Assembly (NCBI GenBank): GCA_035326425.1
Contig: DAOLFG010000006.1
Span: forward strand, 62,001 to 126,000
DNA: 64,000 nt
Direction: 5' to 3'
DNA from: CALKJU01 sp035326425
GTDB taxonomy: Bacteria > Pseudomonadota > Alphaproteobacteria > Geminicoccales > Geminicoccaceae
Shown here: in pieces, positions 35,258 through 44,121 of the stretch
Layout: each line of letters opens with the position of its first letter
Numbering within the stretch: position 1 is the stretch's first letter
Program-made: the position numbers and the translations under genes
The notes under the pieces: model-generated
The model's input: the letters and a program-made list of their open reading frames with translations, nothing else
Told to the model about the DNA's origin: nothing
Database searches by the model: none

Positions 35258-36150
35258 TTGCGGCGGGCACGGCGGCACGCGGCCAGTTCTCGCGCGAAGC
35301 TCAGGAAGCGGCGCAGCGCCGGATTGTCGCTCGCTGGCGACCATACCGCGCTGAACGGCACAATGTCTTCGCGGGCCGTGAGCGGACAAAGGACCAGATC
35401 GGGATAAACCATGCTGGTCCAACCCTCCGAAACTAATGTGATGCCCTCGCCGATGGCGACCATGTGCATCAGGGTCTCCTCGGTGACATGATGATAGGTC
35501 ACATCTGGATAGCTGCTGTAGTCGGCAACCCGACGCACGATATAGTCATGCACTTCCGGTCCCGGTTCCAAAGCCGAGACGATGAAATGTTCCTCTCGGA
35601 GCTGCGGCCAGTCGAGCGAATTGCTTGCAGCGAGGGGATGCCGGACGGCAATCGCCACATGAACCCGCTCATGCCAAAATTCCTCGACCTCACAGCCTGC
35701 CAGCGGCGCATTGCCGGTGAAGAAGGCGACATCGAGCTGGCGCGAGCGGATCGCACGTAGATGGTCCCGCCGGCCGCCATCCAGAATAACGAGCGCGACA
35801 CCCGGATAGCGTTGCCGATAGGAAGAGATCAGTTCGCGCAGGAAGCCGCCTGCCAGCGTCGTGATGATGCCGACCCTAACGGTGCCTTCCTCGACCCGGC
35901 CGGCCGCACCCGCTCGCTGGAGGATGGCTTCGGCCATCTGGAGAACGGGGACGATATCGTCGAGAAATCGCCTCCCGCCATCGGTTAGGCGTACCCCGGA
36001 TGGGGTGCGCTCGAACAAAGAGATACCAATCGCGTCCTCGAAATTGCGAACTCGTCGGCTGACGCTCGAAACCTTCATACCGAGAGCGTCGGCAGCGGCC
36101 GAAAAACTCGTCTGCTCGGACGCCGCCAGCACATAGCGCAGCGGTCGCAT
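35251..36150 (-). CDS. LysR-family regulator
   Basis: 299 residues from ATG 36150, where the standard LysR N-terminus begins (MRPLRYVLAASEQTSFSAAADALGM). The open frame continues to 36294, but the extra 48 residues are not family-like. Winged HTH at residues 1-60 and a periplasmic-binding-protein-like effector domain after it (VRVGIITTLAGGFLRELISSY). It is convergent with the trb operon. It may control the flavin cargo that follows or the transfer genes; the sequence does not say. The effector is unknown. Confidence 0.88.
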   Translation of the reverse strand: MRPLRYVLAASEQTSFSAAADALGMKVSSVSRRVRNFEDAIGISLFERTPSGVRLTDGGRRFLDDIVPVLQMAEAILQRAGAAGRVEEGTVRVGIITTLAGGFLRELISSYRQRYPGVALVILDGGRRDHLRAIRSRQLDVAFFTGNAPLAGCEVEEFWHERVHVAIAVRHPLAASNSLDWPQLREEHFIVSALEPGPEVHDYIVRRVADYSSYPDVTYHHVTEETLMHMVAIGEGITLVSEGWTSMVYPDLVLCPLTAREDIVPFSAVWSPASDNPALRRFLSFARELAACRRARRNQ

Positions 36151-36300
36151 ATCGAATGGAAGTCCTTTCGCCGGCCAGCGTACGGGGCGTTCGATCAAAG
36201 GCGCATCCACAATGGTCGAGCCAATATTGCGACTAGGCCGGCTTTCTGTAGTTGATGGTTCCTGTCCGCGTTTCAAAAGATGTCCCCGAACCACAGATAA

Positions 36301-37278
36301 CTAGTGAGCGTAACCATGATCATGGGAAGGATCGAATATCGATCCAACCGTTTTGGACTGAAGCGTGCTTTCGGCACCACGCAGTAAAAATAGCGCATTC
36401 AGGCGCTCGCGCTCGGCAAGCTGCGTTCCGGCTTTCGGGCCGAGGACCATCAGAGCCGTAGCCCAAGCATCGGCTTCTGCGCAGGTTCGCGCGATGACGG
36501 TGACGGAAGCCGGCGGTTCAGGCAGGGGCGCCCCGCGGCGCGGGTTCATCGTATGCGACAACCGTCGACCTCCGGCCATGAGCCAATGCCGGTAGTCGCC
36601 GGAGGTTGCGACTGCTGCGTCCTGCAAGGCAAGGATCGAATGCGGAGCGCGGCGGTCGGGATCGGGCGCCTCGACGGCGACCACCCACGGCTCGCCGCCG
36701 GGATGCAGGCCGAACGTGCGCATCTCGCCGTCAATCCCGACCAGACCTGAAGCGATGCCGAAGCCGTGCAGCACCGCGGCCAGCCGGTCCACACCGTAAC
36801 CCTTGGCGATGCCATTGAGGTCGAGGTCCACAGGCGCCAATCTTCGCACCCTTCCGCCATCGACATCCAGGTCCACGATCTCATGCGCGGGCGGATGCTG
36901 CATTTCGAGCACCTTTCGAATCCGGGCCTCGTCGACCGCCTCCGGACCGAACCCCCATGCACGCACGGCCGTACCGACGCCGACATCGAACGCTCCGCCC
37001 GAGGCCCGGCCGATATCGAAGGCGAGTCCCAGCACCTCCACCAGGCAGGGCGGAACGCTTACCCATGTACCGGCACGGCCAGCATTCAAGCGCATGAGAT
37101 CGCTGTTCGGATTCCAGGTCGACATTTGCGTGTCGACTTCATTCACGGCGGCTTGCAGCGCCTGCCGGACCGCTTCCGAGTCAAGGCCATCCGGCGCATA
37201 GAACGACGCCGACCAGCGTGTGCCCATCGTCGGTCCGTTCATTGAGAGCCGGTTCTGTTTAGTAGACGTCTTCAACAT
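36301..37278 (-). CDS. apbE: FAD:protein FMN transferase (ApbE), without signal peptide
   Basis: 325 residues. Conserved ApbE blocks: GPTMGTRWSASFYAP, DTQMSTWNPNSDLMRLN, ASGGAFDVGVGTAVRAWGFG, DLDLNGIAKGYGVDRLA, and ATSGDYRHW with SHTMNPRRGAP. It covalently attaches FMN from FAD to Thr/Ser of target proteins. The target is probably the DUF2271 protein at 39479. Bacterial ApbE is normally exported, but this one has no signal peptide, and an in-frame stop six codons before the start rules out an extension. It overlaps the reductase gene by 20 bases, in one operon with DUF2271. Confidence 0.9.
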   Translation of the reverse strand: MLKTSTKQNRLSMNGPTMGTRWSASFYAPDGLDSEAVRQALQAAVNEVDTQMSTWNPNSDLMRLNAGRAGTWVSVPPCLVEVLGLAFDIGRASGGAFDVGVGTAVRAWGFGPEAVDEARIRKVLEMQHPPAHEIVDLDVDGGRVRRLAPVDLDLNGIAKGYGVDRLAAVLHGFGIASGLVGIDGEMRTFGLHPGGEPWVVAVEAPDPDRRAPHSILALQDAAVATSGDYRHWLMAGGRRLSHTMNPRRGAPLPEPPASVTVIARTCAEADAWATALMVLGPKAGTQLAERERLNALFLLRGAESTLQSKTVGSIFDPSHDHGYAH

Positions 37279-39475
37279 AGCGTCCCTGCGCCTTCAGCAA
37301 GCTCGGCGTCAGCCCCATCGGGGCAAGAATGTCGCCGAGCGCGGTGGAAACACCGGCCGCCATATCCCGGCCGCCGCAGACCATGATCCGAGCGCCTTCG
37401 CGCACGAGACGCACGATCTCTGTCGCCTCATGGCGCAGACCATCCTGGACGTAACGAGGGTTTCGCCCGCGCGAGCAGGCCGGCACGATCCGCCGGAGGC
37501 GCCCTTCTGCCTGCCAGTTCGCAAAATCCTCGCGATAGAGAAAATCGCTGTCGGGATGGCGCATGCCGAAAAACAGATAAACCGGCCGGCATCGCGTATT
37601 GGTGCGCACGAACCCTGCAAGAGGACCGATCCCCGTTCCGGCTCCGATCAGGATCAGCGGCCTGCGCGTGGTTCCGGCATGGAAGCCGGGATTGCGCCGA
37701 ACGAAGCCCCTGATCCGATCGCCGGGCCTCAGTTCGAAGAGTTGACCCGAGCACAAGCCGGCCGGATGCTTCTTCACGACGATCTCGACAAAGCCGTCGC
37801 GGCGGCCCGAAGCCAGCGAATAGAACCTGGGAACGGCCGAACCTTCGGGCAGGATGCCAAGCAGATCGCCGGCGACAAAATTGCCGGGCGCGCGGCCGAC
37901 AAGCTGCTGCCAGAGCGCAGCCTGTGGCAGGGCAAATCGCAGGATGACCGTGGGAGCCTGCACCTCGGCGCCATAGTCGCGGCGCGAGACGAGCGTCAGA
38001 TCGATAGAGGCGGGTAGTGCCGGCTGATGGACGATATCGAGGTCGAGACCTGTCGCCGCGCCCAATGAGCGGCCCCAACGGGCGAAATCCTGTGGTGACT
38101 GCCGATCCACCGTGTCGAAGGGAATGAGCGTCTCCCAGCCTTTACGCTCCGCGGTTTCGGTAACGGCTCGCGCATAGGCGCAATAGCCGGGAAAGCTGCG
38201 GTCACCGAAGCCAAGCACGGCCATGGGGATCGCCGGAGCGGCGGCAAGAGCGTTCATACGTTCGAGGAACCCTTTAGCGGAGGCGGGGGCATCGCCATCG
38301 CCATAGGTGGCAGCAAGGATAAGGATACGCCTGGCCCGCCCGTAGCGCGCAGGATCGAAGGCGGACATCGGGGCAGCGTGGACAGTCTGGCCTGCCCTGG
38401 AGAGCACCGCATGAAGCGTTGCCGCAAATCCCCAAGTGGTGCCGCTCTCGCTGCCAACCAGCAGGATCGTCTCGGCACGGCGGGCAGGAACATTGCCGCG
38501 AATGCGAGGGCGCCCACGCCACCCGGTAAACCACAGGACGAAGCCCGTCACAGTCATGACCGGAACGCCGAGCGCCATCAGTCCGAGAACCAGCCCCAAT
38601 GTGGCCGCTCCTTGCCCGGTGTGCAGCATATAGATCGTTTCCGAGGCTCGCTGCCATCCGGTAAGATCGGTCCAGGCTAGGAGCTTACCATCGCCCTGAT
38701 CGATGTAGCCGGTTCCTCGATCGGTTTTCAGCGTGAAGACATCGCTCGCATCATCTGGCGTGGGAAACGACAAGCTGCGCAGTTCGGCGACGGGTATGGC
38801 CCGAAGGGCGGCCATGTCTGCGACAGCCATGCCCGTTCGACCGCTCGCATCCGTCTGCGCAATCAGGGATGCAGCTTCATCCGGCAAAAGATCGAAGGTC
38901 GAGGCCGTCATCCACAAGGCCGTGGCTGAGGACAGCAACAATCCAGCGACTGCCAGCCGTGCGATCTCGACATGCAGCCTTCCGGAAAGCGGGCCGCGCA
39001 TCGGCGAGAACCAGCGCTGCCAACCTCCGGCCCGGCGTGCGACAAGCACCACTCCGGAAATCGCCAGCACCATCATTGCGGCCGCACCTGCGGCTGTCAC
39101 CATGCGGCCCCCATCTCCAAGAAACAGCGACCGATGCAGGTTCGTCAGCCAGCGTTCGACCGGATTCGGATCGGCAGATGCGATGCTTTGCCCTGTCGCA
39201 GGATCGATCACCGCCGCCTGTGCGGCGCCGTTCTCGAACCAATAGGCAGTAATCCGGCCCGATGGCGCTCGCCGGATCTGCTCCAGTTCGGGATGGGCGG
39301 CCTGGATGCGCCCCGCCACATTGGCGACGGACACCGCCGCCGTGGCCTGGGGCGAAGACAGGCGCTCGACGGCCGGGAAAATCGAGAGGGCCGCGCCGCT
39401 AAGGCTGAGCACCAGAAGCAGAAGCCCGGCGATGAGCCCCGGCCAGCGGTGAATGAGACGAGACATACCGTTCAC
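37259..39475 (-). CDS. PepSY membrane protein fused to flavodoxin and FNR-type reductase domains
   Basis: 738 residues. N-terminal PepSY-TM region with four membrane helices (near 11-33, 125-147, 175-198, 280-305) enclosing periplasmic PepSY domains. Next come a cytoplasmic flavodoxin-like domain (ILLVGSESGTTWGFAATLH, about 335-480) and a CysJ-like FAD/NAD(P)H domain (RFYSLASGRRDG for flavin; LILIGAGTGIGPLAGFVR and MVCGGRDMAAGV for NADPH). It should take electrons from NAD(P)H across the membrane, probably to the FMN-bearing DUF2271 partner and then to an extracytoplasmic acceptor such as ferric iron. Acceptor is inferred. Three bases from DUF2271. Confidence 0.88.
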   Translation of the reverse strand: MNGMSRLIHRWPGLIAGLLLLVLSLSGAALSIFPAVERLSSPQATAAVSVANVAGRIQAAHPELEQIRRAPSGRITAYWFENGAAQAAVIDPATGQSIASADPNPVERWLTNLHRSLFLGDGGRMVTAAGAAAMMVLAISGVVLVARRAGGWQRWFSPMRGPLSGRLHVEIARLAVAGLLLSSATALWMTASTFDLLPDEAASLIAQTDASGRTGMAVADMAALRAIPVAELRSLSFPTPDDASDVFTLKTDRGTGYIDQGDGKLLAWTDLTGWQRASETIYMLHTGQGAATLGLVLGLMALGVPVMTVTGFVLWFTGWRGRPRIRGNVPARRAETILLVGSESGTTWGFAATLHAVLSRAGQTVHAAPMSAFDPARYGRARRILILAATYGDGDAPASAKGFLERMNALAAAPAIPMAVLGFGDRSFPGYCAYARAVTETAERKGWETLIPFDTVDRQSPQDFARWGRSLGAATGLDLDIVHQPALPASIDLTLVSRRDYGAEVQAPTVILRFALPQAALWQQLVGRAPGNFVAGDLLGILPEGSAVPRFYSLASGRRDGFVEIVVKKHPAGLCSGQLFELRPGDRIRGFVRRNPGFHAGTTRRPLILIGAGTGIGPLAGFVRTNTRCRPVYLFFGMRHPDSDFLYREDFANWQAEGRLRRIVPACSRGRNPRYVQDGLRHEATEIVRLVREGARIMVCGGRDMAAGVSTALGDILAPMGLTPSLLKAQGRYVEDVY

Positions 39476-39478
39476 CGC

Positions 39479-39949
39479 CTAGCGGGAATAGGCGAGCGAG
39501 GCGACATAGAGCCGGCCACGCGCGGGCGTCCCTGCGCCGTCACTCGTCAGCGGAATCGCTACGTCGTTCGGGCTGTCGCGCATGTCTTCCACGGCGGCAT
39601 CGACATGCAGCGTATAGCCCGCGTCGAATAGCGCATCGGTCAGGTCGAGCGAAATTTCCAGTGTGCGCCCAGCACCAACGCTGGCGCCGGTGATGCCATC
39701 AATCCCGGAGGGATTGCCGCCCGTCGCACGATACCAACTCGACAGGTGCTCGTAATATTTCGACTTGCCCCCGGCGATCCAGACCGTGCCTGCGTACTTG
39801 CCCTGTGGATCGGTGACATAGAAGGCGAGATAGGCCCCGTCCCCGCCATACTGGTTCAATGTGGTCGTCACCGTGACGGGACGGGCCATCGCGAGGCCGG
39901 GAAGGGTCAGCGCCGTCGTCAGCGCCAGTGCCGCAAAAATGGATTTCAT
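39479..39949 (-). CDS. DUF2271 periplasmic protein with flavinylation motif
   Basis: 156 residues from ATG 39949. Sec signal peptide MKSIFAALALTTALTLPGLA followed by MARP (cleavage near residue 22). The sequence DGITGAS at residues 84-90 fits the flavinylation motif recognised by ApbE (D-x-x-[ST]-G-A-[ST]), with Thr87 as the FMN site. The other family block is YVTDPQGKYAGTVWIAGGK. It is the first gene of the operon DUF2271-PepSY reductase-apbE, and would act as a flavin electron carrier on the periplasmic side. A palindrome and CTGA repeats lie upstream. Confidence 0.85.
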   Translation of the reverse strand: MKSIFAALALTTALTLPGLAMARPVTVTTTLNQYGGDGAYLAFYVTDPQGKYAGTVWIAGGKSKYYEHLSSWYRATGGNPSGIDGITGASVGAGRTLEISLDLTDALFDAGYTLHVDAAVEDMRDSPNDVAIPLTSDGAGTPARGRLYVASLAYSR

Positions 39950-40044
39950 GCCGATCTGCCTTTTCCAGAGAAGCGGATCGCGGAAACCAATTGGTTCGAG
40001 ATCCGACGCCCCACTCTGGCAAGGCCACCTGAGCATCACCTGAC

Positions 40045-40077
40045 AGCAAAAATATTTTTGCTTCAGTGTTTCGTCAG
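40045..40077 (-). promoter_or_regulatory. Perfect 18-bp palindrome and CTGA direct repeats before the DUF2271 operon
   Basis: AGCAAAAATATTTTTGCT (40045-40062) is a perfect palindrome 96 bases upstream of the DUF2271 start. Immediately upstream on the coding strand lies CTGAC-N6-CTGAA (complement of 40062-40077), two CTGA words 11 bases apart. Eleven-base-spaced direct repeats are what OmpR-type regulators bind, and the same spacing occurs at 41934-41961 and 44514-44529. Regulation by the two-component system encoded at 42028 is inferred. Confidence 0.55.
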
Positions 40078-40215
40078 GAAGCGATGAAATATCAGACGCC
40101 GTAGAAAGAACAAAACCGCGGACCGGTGATCAGGTCAGCAATCGTGTTCCTGGTGAACGCCGTGCTTGATGTTTGTCGCGGACGCAAGACCTGAATGTGA
40201 CGCCGCGGCGCACCA

Positions 40216-40968
40216 TCATCCAACTTGCCATCCGGTAAGCTTGCCTCGCCAGACGACGTCTTCGCGGTTGTCGATGATCCAGGCAACCTCCGCCTGGAAA
40301 GGAAGCCATCGGCCTTCGTGCTGTCGATAGTCGAAAAAGCGCCCATGCCATGGTCGTTCGACAAATCGACCGTCTTCGTATCGGGGCCGGTCGGGTGCAA
40401 AGATGGCGCCGATCCGGCGCTGATCGTCGAATAACAAATCAACTGCCGCCTGAATGGCGCCTTCGCTGTAGCGCACCGCAAGCCCGCGATCATCGATGAC
40501 ATCCCAGTCGAGCGTATGGTTGTGAAGAAGAGCGTCAGGCGCCCATGCCAATTCTGCCAGGTAGCGCATGATCTCGCCCTTGGTTGCACTGGCATTGGTC
40601 TGGCCGTGGGCAAGCGGAACAAGGCCGAGCGCCGTTACATCAAGTGTCGGAGTTCCATCCGAGAAAGCGTCCGTAATCCTGATCAAGCCAAAGGGGCCGG
40701 TCCTGGCTTGCCAGCGGAATTCGCATTGGCTTAGCCGGATTGTTTGCCTGGCGGAGAACGACCGGAATGCCTGATGGGCTCCGGACCGCATCGAGCCCGT
40801 TTGCGTCAGCCGAACCGTTTCGCCCGCAAGCTCTTCTCGAGCGCCCAGACGCTTGGCAAGATCCCCGACGACCGTAGGCAATGGCAGCGGGGACCCTGGC
40901 GGCTTGTCTATCGCGGGCTTCAATCGGAAACACTCAACGCAGGGACATGCGCCGCAGCGTGCCGTCAC
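40216..40968 (-). CDS. DUF6544-family protein
   Basis: 250 residues if the GTG at 40968 is used; this overlaps the cytochrome b561 gene by 35 bases and lacks a ribosome-binding site, so the start is uncertain. The body matches DUF6544 (formerly DUF6920): RLTQTGSMRSG near residue 52, then EFRWQARTGPFGLIRITDAF and LVPLAHGQTNASATKGEIMRYLAELAW. Soluble beta-rich protein of unknown function. Third gene of the PepSY-b561-DUF6544 operon, so it may belong to the redox system. Confidence 0.75.
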   Translation of the reverse strand: MTARCGACPCVECFRLKPAIDKPPGSPLPLPTVVGDLAKRLGAREELAGETVRLTQTGSMRSGAHQAFRSFSARQTIRLSQCEFRWQARTGPFGLIRITDAFSDGTPTLDVTALGLVPLAHGQTNASATKGEIMRYLAELAWAPDALLHNHTLDWDVIDDRGLAVRYSEGAIQAAVDLLFDDQRRIGAIFAPDRPRYEDGRFVERPWHGRFFDYRQHEGRWLPFQAEVAWIIDNREDVVWRGKLTGWQVG

Positions 40969-41446
40969 GCAGGACGAACTGGTGCCAGATGGCCATCAGG
41001 GCGTGCAGCCCGGCGAGGATGAGGATGATGGTTCCGGCATTCTCGTGCAATTCGGCGATCAGGCCGGGTCGCCCCTGAACAGGCGCGGTGAGCGCAGGAA
41101 GCTGCAAGCCGAAGAACGATACTGGGACACCCATGCGTGAAGCGGCGTACCAGCCAGTGATCGGCAGCGCGATCAGGAACAGGTAGAGCACCGCGTGCCC
41201 GGCCTTCGCGGCAGCCGCGAGCCAACCTTGCGCATCGGCTTCGGGCGTGCGGCCGGCCACCCGCAGGACTAGCCGGGGCAGCATCAGAGCGAGCACCGCA
41301 AGCCCGAGCGAAAAATGCAGCAGGGGCGGGTTCTCAGCAATCTTGCGACCGCCCTCGGCCGTGAACCAGGCGCCGAGCACCAGAAGGGCGGTGAGCCAGT
41401 GGATGACGATCATGCTCGCCGAATAGTGATGCGACTTGTCGGTCAT
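40934..41446 (-). CDS. Cytochrome b561-family di-heme protein
   Basis: 170 residues with four membrane helices. Histidines at the positions expected for two b hemes are seen in IHWLTALLVL, LLHFSLGLAVL, KAGHAVLYLFL and LHENAGTIILILAGLHALMAIWHQF (in parts). Ni/Fe-cytochrome b561 proteins (CybB type) move electrons between the quinone pool and periplasmic partners. With the adjacent PepSY protein and the flavin reductase operon it suggests a second branch of the same transmembrane electron path. Confidence 0.88.
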   Translation of the reverse strand: MTDKSHHYSASMIVIHWLTALLVLGAWFTAEGGRKIAENPPLLHFSLGLAVLALMLPRLVLRVAGRTPEADAQGWLAAAAKAGHAVLYLFLIALPITGWYAASRMGVPVSFFGLQLPALTAPVQGRPGLIAELHENAGTIILILAGLHALMAIWHQFVLRDGTLRRMSLR

Positions 41447-41489
41447 ATTTAGGTCTCCTTGAGATGCGCCGGAGCGAAAGTGCGACGTC

Positions 41490-41885
41490 TTATTTCACGA
41501 CAGCCTTTGGCCGCGTATTCGTCCCGAGCAGGCCGTCTGCAGACGTCTCGCCGGCGGTTTCCGGCCCGATGCCCTGCGTCCGTTGGCGCTTTGCTTCGTG
41601 ATGGTCGTCATCCCGATCTTTGTAGCGCAGCTTGACGATTTCGAGCGTTGCAGGGTCGATCTTGGCTTTGAAGGGGCGACCTCCTTCATCGGTTCCGCGG
41701 ATTTCGTAGCAGCCGTCGTCGATCTTGATCCGGGTAACGGTCCAGCCTCGCCCAGCCGCCATCGTCTGCACCGCCTCGCGCGGCTGCCACCTCTCCATCG
41801 GAACGTGGCAATCGTCGTCCGCCCTTGCGGTTCCTAACCCGGCCAACGTCAGAACGAGGATTGCCGCCGCCATCTGCTTCATCAT
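41490..41885 (-). CDS. Small periplasmic PepSY-domain protein
   Basis: 131 residues from ATG 41885 (second ATG one codon on). Signal peptide residues 1-22 (AAAILVLTLAGLGTARA). One PepSY_2 domain: CHVPMERWQPREAVQTMAAGRGWTV, then IKIDDGCYEIRGTDEGGR and KAKIDPATLEIVKL, with a cysteine pair likely to form a disulfide. The C-terminus is charged and His/Asp-rich (KDRDDDHHEAK), which may bind metal. First gene of the minus-strand PepSY-b561-DUF6544 operon, divergent from the response regulator. PepSY proteins next to two-component systems often modulate the sensor kinase. Confidence 0.85.
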   Translation of the reverse strand: MMKQMAAAILVLTLAGLGTARADDDCHVPMERWQPREAVQTMAAGRGWTVTRIKIDDGCYEIRGTDEGGRPFKAKIDPATLEIVKLRYKDRDDDHHEAKRQRTQGIGPETAGETSADGLLGTNTRPKAVVK

Positions 41886-41933
41886 CTGATTGTTCCCGAT
41901 CAACGCGATATAGCCACAACTATGGCAGGTTAT

Positions 41934-41961
41934 GCTGACGAATCGCTGAAGCAGCGGCTGA
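41934..41961. promoter_or_regulatory. CTGA direct repeats between divergent PepSY and regulator operons
   Basis: GCTGA occurs at 41934, 41945 and 41957, spaced 11 and 12 bases, within the 142-base region between the PepSY gene (minus) and the response regulator (plus). Similar repeats lie upstream of the other PepSY-related genes. A likely binding site of the response regulator, giving autoregulation; inference from spacing. Confidence 0.5.
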
Positions 41962-42027
41962 TACCCCTTCAGCAAACCGACAGGTTCAAACCGTAGAAAA
42001 ACAGCAGAAAGGGGAACCGATCCCAAG

Positions 42028-42687
42028 ATGAGAGTCTTGCTCGTTGAAGACGATGCGATCCTCGGCAAGGCCGTTCGCGATCACATCGCCGCCAGCCATT
42101 CCGTCGATTGGGTGATCCGGCTCGACGCCGCGCGCGAGCATCTCGACAGCGCGGCCTACGACCTCATCCTGCTGGATCTGATGCTTCCCGACGGGCTGGG
42201 TGTCGGCTTCCTGCGAAAACTGCGTGCCGCAGGAAGTGTGACCCCAGTCATCATCCTGACGGCGCTTGACCAGATTTCCGACCGCATCGAAGGACTCGAC
42301 GCCGGCGCCGACGATTACATGATCAAGCCCTTCGATCTTTCGGAGTTATCGTCGCGTTTGAACGCCGTAGCGCGGCGCTACAGCGGCAATCCCAATCCCC
42401 TCATCGAGATCGGCGACCTGTGCGTCGATCTTGCCGCCAAAACCGTGAAGCGCGGCGGGCGCTCCGTCGAACTGACCGGACGGGAATGGGCGCTGTTCGA
42501 GACCTTCCTGCAACGGCCGGGCGTCGCGCTGACCAAGGCCCAGCTCGAGGACCGGCTCTATGCGTTCGGTGCCGAAGTGGAGAGCAACACGATCGAGGTC
42601 CATGTCAGCCGGCTGCGCAAGAAGCTAGGGCATGCCGTCATCGATACGGTTCGCGGCATCGGTTATCGTCTCGGAAGCGCGCGATGA
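42028..42687 (+). CDS. OmpR/QseB-type response regulator
   Basis: 219 residues. Receiver domain residues 1-115 with acidic pocket (EDD at 7-9), phospho-acceptor Asp50 (LILLDLMLPDG), a T/S position in VIILTALDQ and the conserved Lys in YMIKPFDL. C-terminal winged HTH from residue 125 (KTVKRGGRSVELTGREWALFETFL; NTIEVHVSRLRKKLG). It is overlapped by the sensor kinase gene (ATGA). Expected to control the flanking PepSY/DUF2271/b561 operons. Confidence 0.94.
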   Translation: MRVLLVEDDAILGKAVRDHIAASHSVDWVIRLDAAREHLDSAAYDLILLDLMLPDGLGVGFLRKLRAAGSVTPVIILTALDQISDRIEGLDAGADDYMIKPFDLSELSSRLNAVARRYSGNPNPLIEIGDLCVDLAAKTVKRGGRSVELTGREWALFETFLQRPGVALTKAQLEDRLYAFGAEVESNTIEVHVSRLRKKLGHAVIDTVRGIGYRLGSAR

Positions 42688-44015
42688 AGCGCCCGAAAAG
42701 CCTGCAATGGCGGCTTTCGCTGTGGCTCGGCCTTGGCATAACGGTGCTTTGGGCGGTCGCCGCCGTGGTTACGGTTTACAGGCTGCACAACGAGATGAAC
42801 GAAGTCTTCGACAGCGCGCTCGAGGAGACCGCGCAACGGATTCTGCCGCTTGCGGCGCTCGAAATCCTCGGGCGCGATGCCGACGATTCGGAGCAGCGCG
42901 TGGCGACGCTGCGTCAGCATGACGAATACTTCACCTATATCGTGCGTGACGAAGCGGGCAAGGTTCTGCTCAGCTCGCACAATGCGGATCTGGCGGTTTT
43001 CCCGCCATTCTCGGGAATGGGCTTCACCGATACGCAAACCCATCGGCTCTATTCCGACGCCGCGCTGCAAGGCAGCCTTACGATCACCGTCGCCGAACCG
43101 CTTTCACATCGGCGAATGGCGGCAGAACACGCCTCACTGGATCTCGCCCTGCCACTCGGCATTATCGTTCCCCTCAGCCTCCTCGGTGTCTGGCTCATCG
43201 TTCGGCTGTCGATGGCCCCTGTCCGGACTTTCCGATCACAGATCGAGGCGCGTGGCGGCGGCGATCTTGCTCCGGTCAAAGCTGACAACCTGCCTTCCGA
43301 GATCGAACCTGTTGCCTATTCGGTGAACCTGCTTCTTGAACGTCTGAAACGGACATTGCAGGCGGAGCGTACACTGGCGGCGAAATCCGCCCATGAACTA
43401 CGAACTCCAGTCGCGGCTGCGCTGGCGCAAGCGCAAAGGATGATCATCGAGGCTCCCGATGACACGACTCTCGAACATGCTCGCGACATGGAAACCGCCC
43501 TGCGGCGTCTTTCCCGACTGACCGAAAAGCTGATGCAGCTTGCAAGGGCCGAGGGCGGCCGCCTTCTGGCGGAGAAGCCTGTCGACATCGCGGTCATCCT
43601 GCGTATGGTCGTCGGCGAGTTCGGCGAACACACCCATAGCGTCGGTCGGGTCGAACTGACGCTTCCCGACAATCCGGTATTCGCCAATATCGATCCGGAC
43701 GCCTTCGCCGTTCTGGCGCGCAACCTGCTCGAAAACGCCCTGAAGCATGGCGATCTGAAGGAGCCCGTCAACGTCACGCTATCGGCTGAGGGCATCCTGC
43801 AAGTCACAAATGCTGGTCCGGCCGTGCCGGCGGAGACGCTTGCCCGACTGTCCGAGCCTTTCGAACGGGGCCAGTCCGAGGCGGACGGCGCGGGTCTCGG
43901 CCTGGCCATCGCCAAGACGATCGCCGCTGGTACGGGCGGCAGGCTTGATCTGATCTCGCCGATAGAGGGGCGGCAGGACGGCTTTGCGGCCGTATTTTTC
44001 TCCGGCAAGCAGTAG
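42684..44015 (+). CDS. Sensor histidine kinase
   Basis: 443 residues from ATG 42684 overlapping the regulator stop. Two membrane helices (about 12-32 and 150-172) frame a 120-residue periplasmic sensor. Then HAMP-like linker, H-box KSAHELRTPVAAALAQ, N-box NLLENALKHG and G-box GAGLGLAIAKT. Architecture is that of QseC/PmrB-type kinases, whose ligands include iron and other metals. The stimulus is unknown; neighbouring iron and redox genes suggest metal or redox stress. Confidence 0.92.
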   Translation: MKRPKSLQWRLSLWLGLGITVLWAVAAVVTVYRLHNEMNEVFDSALEETAQRILPLAALEILGRDADDSEQRVATLRQHDEYFTYIVRDEAGKVLLSSHNADLAVFPPFSGMGFTDTQTHRLYSDAALQGSLTITVAEPLSHRRMAAEHASLDLALPLGIIVPLSLLGVWLIVRLSMAPVRTFRSQIEARGGGDLAPVKADNLPSEIEPVAYSVNLLLERLKRTLQAERTLAAKSAHELRTPVAAALAQAQRMIIEAPDDTTLEHARDMETALRRLSRLTEKLMQLARAEGGRLLAEKPVDIAVILRMVVGEFGEHTHSVGRVELTLPDNPVFANIDPDAFAVLARNLLENALKHGDLKEPVNVTLSAEGILQVTNAGPAVPAETLARLSEPFERGQSEADGAGLGLAIAKTIAAGTGGRLDLISPIEGRQDGFAAVFFSGKQ

Positions 44016-44121
44016 CGCAACCAGCAGCCTGCTCCCGTTAGCCCAGATACGGCGAAGGCACGCACGCCTCAGAATGAATGCCTTTGCCGACCGTCTGGAC
44101 GCGTCTCGACTACGCGTGGCC

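Noticed and set aside
40092..40622. Minus-strand frame of 176 aa overlapping the DUF6544 gene
   Set aside because: Shadow of the DUF6544 gene in another frame; no domain.
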